DNA from: Herbaspirillum sp. SJZ107
GTDB lineage: Bacteria; Pseudomonadota; Gammaproteobacteria; Burkholderiales; Burkholderiaceae_D
Assembly (NCBI RefSeq): GCF_006715485.1
Contig: NZ_VFNH01000001.1
Span: 620,001 to 684,000, forward strand
DNA length: 64,000 nt
Direction of reading: 5' to 3'
A program made the position numbers and the translations under genes. The notes under the pieces were generated by a model. That model was not told where the DNA came from. It ran no database searches and saw only the letters and a list, made by a program, of their open reading frames with translations. Shown here piece by piece: positions 29,391 through 36,661 of the stretch (position 1 is the first letter of the stretch; the number at the start of each line of letters is the position of its first letter).

Positions 29391-29849
29391 TCAGCGACCG
29401 GTGCCCGAACCGCTGGTGCTGGTACCGCTGGTGCCGCCGGTCGAACCCGAGTTGGTGGTGTCGGCGCCGGTGCCGCTGCCAGCCGTGCCCGAGGTACCCG
29501 AGGTGCCCGAGCTGCCGCCGGTGGTGCCGGTGCCGGTGGTGCCGCCCGTGGTGCCGGTTGCGCCGGTGCCCGTGGTGCCGGTGCCGGTTGCGCCGGTGCC
29601 GGTATCGCCGGTGGTGCCGGTCGCGCCGGTGGTGCCGCCGGTGGTGCCGGCTGCGCCGGCGCCGGTGCTGGTGTCACCCGTGGTGCCGGTGCCGCCGGTG
29701 CCGCTGGTGCCCGACGTGGTCGACGGTGCGGTTGCCGACGTGTCGCCAGTGCCGGTGGTGCTGGTCGTGTCGTTTTTCTTGCAAGCGGCGAGGCTTGCCA
29801 TCAGGGCGGCTGCGAACAGAATTTTCGATGCGTTGTTAAGCGTTTTCAT
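29391..29849 (-). CDS. Low-complexity Gly/Thr/Ser-rich lipoprotein
   Basis: 152 residues. The signal peptide ends in lipobox LAAC (Cys23), followed by KKND, so outer-membrane sorting is plausible. The remainder is almost only Gly, Thr, Ser and Ala in GTTG/GTG-type repeats with no folded domain. Start ATG 29849 has GAGGAG upstream. Similar low-complexity lipoproteins occur in betaproteobacteria without known function. The repetitive DNA favours slippage, so length may vary between strains. A Val/Pro-rich ORF on the other strand is an artefact of the repeats. Confidence 0.75.
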   Translation of the reverse strand: MKTLNNASKILFAAALMASLAACKKNDTTSTTGTGDTSATAPSTTSGTSGTGGTGTTGDTSTGAGAAGTTGGTTGATGTTGDTGTGATGTGTTGTGATGTTGGTTGTGTTGGSSGTSGTSGTAGSGTGADTTNSGSTGGTSGTSTSGSGTGR

Positions 29850-30116
29850 TTGTTTTACTCCTCGTTCACGTCTATCTTGTGCCGCCGTCTCCAGGTGAGG
29901 CGCTGGAGGGTCGGTGGCGCCAGTTGGGTTCGCTTCCAGGCCAGACGGCATGGCTGCAGAACCTTAGGGAACCGACGCAATACGCGGCCCCGTTCGGTGC
30001 ACGAATTCGACGGTGTCAATTAGACCAGCACGCTGGTTGCCGGTTCGCCGAACTGCCCACCTCTTGCTTTATCCGCGATACGACATGCGGATTAGATAAG
30101 AGCGAACTTTTAATGT

Positions 30117-31121
30117 TCAACCCTTAACTCCCACCGGCGTGCTGCCGGATAGTCTGTCTGCCGGGGCGGCCTTGCCGCCGGCGGCTTGTTCGAGCAGGGC
30201 AGGAATTTCTTCAGGCAATTCCCGCGCCAGATAACCCAATGTTCCCAAACGTTCGGCCAGGCGCACGCCGGCACGGGCATGCAGTGCAACGCCCCAGCTG
30301 ACCGCCTGCGCCAGGTCGGCGCCGCGTGCCGCCAGACCGGCGATGATCCCGGCCAGCACGTCGCCCGACCCCGAGGTGGCCAGCCCGACGTTGCCGCCTT
30401 CGTGCTGCCAGCAGTCGCCGTTTGGCGCCGCGATCACGGTGCGCGCTCCCTTGAGCGCCACCACCGCGTTCCAGCGCTGCGCGGCTTCCAGCGCATGGCG
30501 GTCGGGATCGTCCTGGATGGCATCCTTGTCGATGCCGGTCAGGTGCGCCATCTCGCCCGCATGCGGGGTTAGCAACACTGGAACGTTGAAGCGGAAAGGT
30601 GCGTTGACAGCGGCGCCGGCTTCCTTGCCGGCAGCGGCCGCCGCGTCCGGCGGCTGCAGGATCGCGCCCATGGCTTCGGCGTCGAGCAGCACGCTGGTAT
30701 TGCTGCCTTCCAGGCGCGGCAGCAGCGCATGCACCAGGCGCGCGGTGGCTGCCTCGTCCTGCATGCCCGGCCCGACCAGGATGGCGTTGATCTTGTCGGC
30801 CAGCGGATCCAGCGCAGCAACGGCCTCGACCGTAAAACCGCCGGCGTCGTTCTCGGCCAGCCCCAGCACGCGCGACTCGGGAATGGCGAGCGCGACCAGC
30901 TGGGCCACGCTGCGTCCGGTGGCGATGGTCAGCTTGCCGGCGCCGGCGCGCATGGCGGCGGTGGCGGCCAGGATCACGGCGCCCGGCATTTCGCGCGAGC
31001 CGCCGAGGATCAGCACGTGGCCGCGTACTTCCTTGTCGCCTTCCTCGGAAGGCACCGGCAGCGGCCAGCTGCGCAGCAGGTTGTCGTCGATATCGCGCGC
31101 TTTGGCGTGGGTGTGCGTCAT
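30117..31121 (-). CDS. nnrD: ADP-dependent NAD(P)H-hydrate dehydratase
   Basis: Repairs hydrated NADH and NADPH (S-NADHX) using ADP. 334 residues of ribokinase-like fold. Signatures are present: GGSREMPGA near the N-terminus, TPHAGEMAHLTG, and the C-terminal NVGLATSGSGDVLAG nucleotide-binding motif with the catalytic Asp. It lacks the NnrE epimerase half often fused in E. coli YjeF, so epimerase must be encoded elsewhere. The histidine-phosphatase gene is 25 bases upstream on the same strand. Confidence 0.93.
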   Translation of the reverse strand: MTHTHAKARDIDDNLLRSWPLPVPSEEGDKEVRGHVLILGGSREMPGAVILAATAAMRAGAGKLTIATGRSVAQLVALAIPESRVLGLAENDAGGFTVEAVAALDPLADKINAILVGPGMQDEAATARLVHALLPRLEGSNTSVLLDAEAMGAILQPPDAAAAAGKEAGAAVNAPFRFNVPVLLTPHAGEMAHLTGIDKDAIQDDPDRHALEAAQRWNAVVALKGARTVIAAPNGDCWQHEGGNVGLATSGSGDVLAGIIAGLAARGADLAQAVSWGVALHARAGVRLAERLGTLGYLARELPEEIPALLEQAAGGKAAPADRLSGSTPVGVKG

Positions 31122-31146
31122 GGTCGGTTGGCAGTAGATGGGCGGC

Positions 31147-31911
31147 TCAGGCCTTGGGTGCGGCAGGCATGTCCTTGCTGGCCGTGACCGGGGTGCCGGA
31201 CGCTTCCAGGGGAGCGACGAAATTGATCAGCCTGACGGCCAGCTTGCCGCGCTTGCCGAGTGAGCGGTCGAATTCGTAGGAGGTGACCGAGCAGTTGGGC
31301 ACGTCGCCGGCGCGGTCTTCGGCCAGGATGCGGGCCTCGTCCATGCGCTCGAGCAGGTAGCGGAAGCAGTTGACGATGACCTGGTGCGCCACGATCAGCA
31401 CGCGTTCGCCGGCATACTCGCGGGTGATGGTGTCGAGCACGCTGCGCAGGCGCAGGATGACGTCGCACCAGCTTTCGCCGCCAGGCGGCCGGAAATAGAA
31501 CTTGCCGACATGGTGGCGCTGTTCGTGCAGGTCGGGAAACTGTTCGGCGATGCCGCGCACGGTCAGGCGGTCGAGGATGCCGAATTCCTTTTCGCGCAGG
31601 CGTTCGTCGGCGTGGATGGCGATCATCTCTTCGCGGTCCATGCCGGCCATGACCAGGTCGGCCGTCTGGGCCGCGCGCACGTAGGGCGAATGCAGCACGA
31701 CGGTCGGCTGGCGCCCGGGACCGAGGGCCGCGAACCAGCCGGACAGCGCCTGCGACTGGCGCACACCGAGCTCGGACAGGGGCACGTCGACGTCGCGCTC
31801 GGCGATATCGATGCGCAATCCGGCGGCAGCCTCGGCGGCATCGCGCGCGACGTTACCCGCACTCTGTCCGTGTCGTACCAACCAGATTTCCTGAGGCCAC
31901 TTCTGTTCCAT
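31147..31911 (-). CDS. Histidine phosphatase (phosphoglycerate-mutase-like) family protein
   Basis: 254 residues. The catalytic RHG motif is at residues 13-15, and the later LIVAHQVIV segment holds the second active-site His. Substrate cannot be told; members include phosphoglycerate mutases, fructose-2,6-bisphosphatases and cobalamin-pathway phosphatases. GTG at 31914 directly precedes ATG 31911, so either may be used. Likely cotranscribed with nnrD. Confidence 0.88.
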   Translation of the reverse strand: MEQKWPQEIWLVRHGQSAGNVARDAAEAAAGLRIDIAERDVDVPLSELGVRQSQALSGWFAALGPGRQPTVVLHSPYVRAAQTADLVMAGMDREEMIAIHADERLREKEFGILDRLTVRGIAEQFPDLHEQRHHVGKFYFRPPGGESWCDVILRLRSVLDTITREYAGERVLIVAHQVIVNCFRYLLERMDEARILAEDRAGDVPNCSVTSYEFDRSLGKRGKLAVRLINFVAPLEASGTPVTASKDMPAAPKA

Positions 31912-32103
31912 CACCCGCCCGTTTGTTTTTTTGACATGTGGGCATCATAGACGGATTCTGCGGGAGTTCAGCGCACGATTCCGGCTGAAAACGTGTAACG
32001 GATTGTCGTGTAGGAGAGGGCTAATTGTTGTGTAGGAGGGAACTTACGGCGGGCATTCAGGCCATCAAGAATGCTTTCCTGATGGCCATTATAAGAGTGG
32101 AAT

Positions 32104-33504
32104 TCAGGCGACCAGCTGGTCGCCGTCGAGGTTGACCTCGGCGTCGCTGTTGAAGACCTGCACGTCGGTCTGGCCGAGCAGGCGGCTGGCGACGGTGCCG
32201 GCGGTGATCGAGCCGCTGACGTTGAGCGCGGTGCGGCCCATGTCGATCAGTGGTTCGATCGAGATCAGGAGCCCGGCCAGCGCCACCGGCAGGTTCAGCG
32301 CCGACAGCACGATCAGCGCGGCGAAGGTGGCGCCGCCGCCGACGCCGGCCACGCCGACCGAGCCGATGGTGACGATGCCGATCAGCGGCAGCAGGAAGTC
32401 GACGGTGAACGGGTCGATGCCGACGGTCGGGGCGATCATCACCGCCAGCATGGCCGGGTAGATGCCGGCGCAGCCGTTCTGGCCCATCATCGAGCCGAAC
32501 GAGGCGGCGAAGTTGGCGATGCCTTCCGGCGTGCCGAGGCGCCCGGTCTGGGTCTGCACGCTCATCGGGATCGAGCCGGCCGAGGTGCGCGAGGTGAAGG
32601 CGAAGGCCAGCACCGGGAAGATCTTCTTCACATAGCGCACCGGATTCAGGCCGATGCCGCTGACGATCAGGAGGTGGACGCCGAACATCAGCAGCAGGGC
32701 GCTGTACGAAGCCATCACGAAGCCGATCAGGTGCAGGATGTCCTGCAGGCTGGAGCTGGCCAGCACCTTGGTGATCAGCGCGAACACGCCGAACGGGGTC
32801 AGGCGCAGCACCAGGGTCACCATGCGCATCACGATCACGTGGGCAACGTGGACGAAGTGGCTGAAGGATTCGAATACTTCCGGCTTCTTGCCGGCGATGC
32901 CGGTGGCGGAGACGCCGATGAAGATCGAGAACACGACGACGGCGATGGTCGAGGTGTTGCGGGTGCCAGTCATGTCGAGGAAGGGGTTCTCCGGAATGAA
33001 GGAGAGGATCATGTTCGGGATCGACAGCTGCTGCGCGGTCGACAGCTTGCCTTCGAGGTAGTGGCCGCGCGCGATTTCGGCGGCGCTCGAGGTCAGGCCG
33101 ACCGCGCTCAGGCCGTACAGCTTGGCCATCAGGATGCCGATCGAGGCGGCGATCGCGGTCGTGACCATCAGCGTGCCGATGGTCAGCGCGCTGATCTTGC
33201 CGAGCGAAGAGGCGTCGCGCAGCTTGAGGATGGCCTGGATGATCGAGACCATGATCAGCGGCATGATCACCATTTGCAGCAGCTTCACGTAACCCTCGCC
33301 GATCACCTTCAGGTACTCATTGGTGGCGGCGATCACGGGCGCGCCGTTGCCGTAGACCGCCTGGAAGGCGGCGCCCAGCACGATACCCAGGCCGAGGCCG
33401 GTGAACACCCGCTTGGTGAAGGAAACGTGGCGCTGCTGCATGACATACAGAAGCACGCACACGGCAAGGGCAAGCGCCAGGTTCAGGATCAGTTGAATGC
33501 TCAT
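32104..33504 (-). CDS. tcyP: L-cystine transporter, sodium/dicarboxylate symporter family (TcyP-like)
   Basis: 466 residues with about eight helices and two re-entrant loops of the DAACS (glutamate transporter) fold. Motifs: SRTSAGSIPMSVQ, the SMMGQNGCAG hairpin and VAGVGGGATFA. The overall sequence, including LKVIGEGYVKLLQMVIMPLIM, is close to the TcyP/YdjN cystine and sulfur-compound symporter branch rather than DctA. ATG 33504 fits the family start; the longer frame is non-coding. Stands alone. Confidence 0.88.
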   Translation of the reverse strand: MSIQLILNLALALAVCVLLYVMQQRHVSFTKRVFTGLGLGIVLGAAFQAVYGNGAPVIAATNEYLKVIGEGYVKLLQMVIMPLIMVSIIQAILKLRDASSLGKISALTIGTLMVTTAIAASIGILMAKLYGLSAVGLTSSAAEIARGHYLEGKLSTAQQLSIPNMILSFIPENPFLDMTGTRNTSTIAVVVFSIFIGVSATGIAGKKPEVFESFSHFVHVAHVIVMRMVTLVLRLTPFGVFALITKVLASSSLQDILHLIGFVMASYSALLLMFGVHLLIVSGIGLNPVRYVKKIFPVLAFAFTSRTSAGSIPMSVQTQTGRLGTPEGIANFAASFGSMMGQNGCAGIYPAMLAVMIAPTVGIDPFTVDFLLPLIGIVTIGSVGVAGVGGGATFAALIVLSALNLPVALAGLLISIEPLIDMGRTALNVSGSITAGTVASRLLGQTDVQVFNSDAEVNLDGDQLVA

Positions 33505-33715
33505 GGAAGCCTCAAAATTCGTTCCGGACGTCGTATATGCGTCTGAGAAATATAAGAAACGCATTTTATAACCAAACCCGGGTGTTTGCATGGGTTGAGC
33601 TTTTATAGCAATAAACGTGAGCAGGACCTTGCCTGGGCGGCGGCCATCGGGGGAACACGAATTGATGGTAGAGGCAGCGGACGCGGCATGGGCACGGTCC
33701 GTTTGGAGATGCGCG

Positions 33716-33742
33716 GCGCCGCCGGCACGGTGCCGGCGGCGC
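33716..33742 (-). terminator. GC-rich hairpin after the 5'-nucleotidase gene
   Basis: A perfect 12-bp inverted repeat with a 3-base loop lies 16 bases past the nucleotidase stop (33758). No U-run follows, so it may terminate weakly or only stabilise the mRNA end. Confidence 0.45.
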
Positions 33743-33757
33743 AGCAGGGGGAGGGGA

Positions 33758-34792
33758 TCAGCCGGCGTCGACCTTGTCGAGCAGCAGCGGCGGTTCGCTG
33801 CCCATGTCGACCAGCGGCGCCGTTGCCGTGGGCGCATGCAGGTGCGAATACAGCGGCGAGTCGGAGCGGTAGGGCACGCGGCCGGACGGCACGTGCTTGG
33901 CGGCCGGGTCGAGGTGCAGGTCCTGGTCGTCGAAGAAGATGTGGGCGCGGAAGGCTTTGACCACCTTGGTCTTCTGCACGCCGCCGAGGAAGAAGATCTC
34001 GTTGACGTACACGCCCCAGTGGCGCAGCGTATTGATCACGCGCATCTCGGCCGGGGCGCTGCGTGCGGTGACGATCGCGATGCGCACCGGCGACACGTCG
34101 GCCCCGAACGGCAGGCGCTTCTGCAGGCTGGCCAGCTTGCGCAGCAGGATGGCGTAAGGGCCATCGGCCATCGGCTCTTTCTGCTTTTCGTTCTCGGTGG
34201 TGTGGAAGCGCTCCAGGCCCTCGGTCTTGTAGACCAGTTCGCTGGCATCGTCGAACAGCACGGCGTCGCCGTCGAAGGCGATGCGCACCTGGTCGTCGGG
34301 CGGCGCGTCCCCACCCTGCGGCGGCGCCTTCAGCACTGCCGCGGCCGCCGCCTTGGCGTCGATCACGCGCTGGGCATCTTCGACGTTGGTGGTCAGGAAC
34401 AGGTCCACCGCGAAGGCGTCCAGATAATCGACCACCGAATGCCCGCCGGTAAAGGCATGGCGCGAGATGGAGAGGCCGCGCGAGCGGATATTGTTGAAGA
34501 CGCGCACCCCGGTCTCGGGACTGTTGCGCGACATGACGACCACCTCGACCAGCGGCTTCGATTCCGACGGCGCGTAGCGGTTCAGGCCGAGCAGGGCGCG
34601 CACCAGCGCCATGCCTGTGCCGTCGCGCAGCGGTTCGTTTTCGCGTTCCAGCATGTAGGCGCGGTATTCGTCGAGCGCATTGTTCGGGTTTTTCGCGTAC
34701 TTGGCTTTATAGACGGCGTCGGCTTCGGCCAGGTCGAACAGGGCCGTGGCGGAGATGCCGACAACGAGGGTCTCTGATAGGTCGAGGGGCAT
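33758..34792 (-). CDS. Cytosolic 5'-nucleotidase I family protein
   Basis: 344 residues matching the family of vertebrate NT5C1A/B and their bacterial homologues, which dephosphorylate AMP and other nucleoside monophosphates. HAD-like signatures are visible: VVVMSRNSPETG, the VRIAFDGDAVLFDD motif and IFFDDQDLHL. No signal peptide. It is divergent from the Fur-box-preceded operon. Substrate preference is inferred from the family. Confidence 0.9.
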   Translation of the reverse strand: MPLDLSETLVVGISATALFDLAEADAVYKAKYAKNPNNALDEYRAYMLERENEPLRDGTGMALVRALLGLNRYAPSESKPLVEVVVMSRNSPETGVRVFNNIRSRGLSISRHAFTGGHSVVDYLDAFAVDLFLTTNVEDAQRVIDAKAAAAAVLKAPPQGGDAPPDDQVRIAFDGDAVLFDDASELVYKTEGLERFHTTENEKQKEPMADGPYAILLRKLASLQKRLPFGADVSPVRIAIVTARSAPAEMRVINTLRHWGVYVNEIFFLGGVQKTKVVKAFRAHIFFDDQDLHLDPAAKHVPSGRVPYRSDSPLYSHLHAPTATAPLVDMGSEPPLLLDKVDAG

Positions 34793-34956
34793 GGCAGCGA
34801 TGGGGTCAGGAAATCGGTCGGTGTCGGATGGTAACCGACGAGCGGGTCGGATGAATGCATGACCTCGTAAGAATATTCCTTTAGGAAAGAGACGGGGCAG
34901 GAGTTTCTTGAATTATTGAGTTGCGGCAACTATACATAGTCGACTTCACATTTAAT

Positions 34957-34975
34957 GATAATGATTCTCATTTAC
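34957..34975. promoter_or_regulatory. Fur box upstream of the small Cys protein / DUF2325 pair
   Basis: The 19-base sequence GATAATGATTCTCATTTAC matches 15 of 19 positions of the classical Fur consensus, with the first nine identical. It lies 52 bases upstream of the 77-residue gene. The surrounding DNA is AT-rich, as expected for a promoter. Iron-dependent repression is inferred. Confidence 0.75.
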
Positions 34976-35026
34976 ATAAGAGCGGAACTGGGTTAGAGTA
35001 AAACCGTCTCCTTACCGAGGGCTGCC

Positions 35027-35260
35027 ATGACCGCCTCCCATTCTTCCTGCAACTGCATCGTCCTGTCTGCCGGCCCGGCCGGCCAGGTGCTGGCCTGCCC
35101 CGAGTGCGGCACCATCCACCTGCACCTGTCCCAGCTCACGCTGCGCCTCGACCCCGACGGCTTCAGCGAGCTGAGCGTCATCGTCGCCAAGGCCCAGCAC
35201 CTGCTGGACGAAGCCCGTACCCGGCTTGCGGCCAAGGCCGAGCGGCCGGCCCTGCATTGA
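35027..35260 (+). CDS. Small Cys-motif protein, probably iron-regulated
   Basis: 77 residues. Four Cys (C8, C10 in CNC and C24, C27 in CPECG) could bind a metal as a zinc-ribbon or rubredoxin-like knuckle. The second half is helical. No signal peptide. The start is preceded by GAGGG. It follows a Fur box and is 9 bases upstream of the DUF2325 gene. I do not recognise a named family. Confidence 0.75.
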   Translation: MTASHSSCNCIVLSAGPAGQVLACPECGTIHLHLSQLTLRLDPDGFSELSVIVAKAQHLLDEARTRLAAKAERPALH

Positions 35261-35269
35261 GGGGCGGCC

Positions 35270-36469
35270 ATGTGCGAACACGCCATCAAGGACAGTTGCA
35301 CGGGTGAGGTCGAGCCCGTCGGATCGCGCCGCCGGCGCCTGTGGGAGCTGCCGACCAATTGCCATTGCCCGCTGATTGGGGTCTGCCTGCCGCTGGCAAT
35401 GCTGCGCAGGCTCGTCAACAAGCTGCTGGTGCGGCCGCTGGAGGGAGACGACTACGACGTCCACGTCTGGGCCGTGCACGAATGCGCGAGCCGCAACCGC
35501 ATGGCCGAGCTGCTGCAGCGCACCCTCGACGAACGCTTCGCCACCGTGCTGCGCCAGTTCCGCGGCCTGCGCGATGCCGCCGCCCTGCACGCGGCCTGGC
35601 GCCAGGCGGTCGAACGCGGCGACGTCGCCGGCCCGTTCTGGGCCACGCTGACCCATCCGCGCTGCGACCTGGCCATGATCGAAAACGTGGTGCGCGACAT
35701 GCACATGATCCAGCACCAGGCCGGCGCCAGCACGCGGGTCGACCTGGGCCGCTTCGCCGAGCTGCAGAAGCAGAACGCGGGCATCTCCCGCGAGCTGGAG
35801 CAGACCCGGGACAAGGCTGCACGCACTGCCGACGCCAGGACGCGCGAGCTGGCCCGGCTGACCGCGGAGGGCTGTCAACTGCGCGCCGAACTGGCCCAGC
35901 GCGACAGCACGATCGAATCCTTGCGACGCGAGCTGGACACGCTGCAGGCCGCGCTGCCGGACCTGCGCGACCGCGAGCGCCTGGCGCGCCGGGTCGAGGA
36001 ACTGGAAGCGCGCGAACAGGCGCTGTCGGACAAGATGGCGCAGCTGCGCCAGCGCTTTGCACGCGAACGCCAGGAGGCGGCTACGCCGCCGCCGTTGCCG
36101 CCGGTGCAGCCTGCGCCTGCTGCTGTTTCCGCGCCGGCGCTGGACCTGGCCGACAAGACCGTGCTGTGCGTCGGCGGGCGCAGCGGCAACGTGCCGAACT
36201 ACCGCGACCTGCTCGAAAAGGAAGGCGCGCGCTTCATGCACCACGACGGCGGCCTCGAGCAGGCCAGCGAACTGCTCGACACCAGCCTGGCCGCAGCCGA
36301 CCTGGTGATCTGCCAGACCGGCTGCATCAGCCACCAGGCTTACTGGCGCGTCAAGGATTTCTGCAAGCGCAACGGCAAGCGCTGCGTATTCGTGGATAAC
36401 CCGAGCACCTCGAGTTTTTCCGTGTGCCTGCGCAAGGTGGCCATGCCGGTAGCGGACGGCGTGACCTGA
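35270..36469 (+). CDS. DUF2325 domain protein with Cys/His-rich N-terminus and coiled coil
   Basis: 399 residues. The N-terminus is rich in possible metal ligands (C2, H4, C10, C31, H32, C33, C39). Residues about 150-275 are coiled coil (LEQTRDKAARTADARTREL and after). After a Pro/Ala linker the DUF2325 domain (about 300-390) begins with KTVLCVGGRSGNVPNYRDLL and holds ICQTGCISHQAY. Proteins of this family are uncharacterised; the Fur box and the small Cys protein upstream suggest a role in iron limitation or metal handling. Translation start ATG 35270 is preceded by GAGGGGCGG. Confidence 0.85.
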   Translation: MCEHAIKDSCTGEVEPVGSRRRRLWELPTNCHCPLIGVCLPLAMLRRLVNKLLVRPLEGDDYDVHVWAVHECASRNRMAELLQRTLDERFATVLRQFRGLRDAAALHAAWRQAVERGDVAGPFWATLTHPRCDLAMIENVVRDMHMIQHQAGASTRVDLGRFAELQKQNAGISRELEQTRDKAARTADARTRELARLTAEGCQLRAELAQRDSTIESLRRELDTLQAALPDLRDRERLARRVEELEAREQALSDKMAQLRQRFARERQEAATPPPLPPVQPAPAAVSAPALDLADKTVLCVGGRSGNVPNYRDLLEKEGARFMHHDGGLEQASELLDTSLAAADLVICQTGCISHQAYWRVKDFCKRNGKRCVFVDNPSTSSFSVCLRKVAMPVADGVT

Positions 36470-36661
36470 GCCCTTGTCCGGTGCGGCGATCCGTGCTGCA
36501 TCGGACAGATTCTTTCTTCATTTGGAGGTGTCTGCTGGATGCCACGGATTCGCCGGCTTTTTCGTTGCACGGCACGGGAAATGACGTTGCGCAATTGTTC
36601 TGCAGAACCATAAGGTAGCTTGGCAAGGTTGTCGACGACTTGCCAGGGAGCTTGCCGGGTC

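Noticed and set aside
29302-29898. Val/Pro-rich 198-codon ORF on the plus strand over the lipoprotein
   Set aside because: It is the mirror of Gly/Thr repeats; the minus frame has a lipobox and ribosome binding site.
32060-32087. 8-bp hairpin downstream of the cystine transporter
   Set aside because: Long 12-base loop and no U-run; too weak to mark as a terminator.
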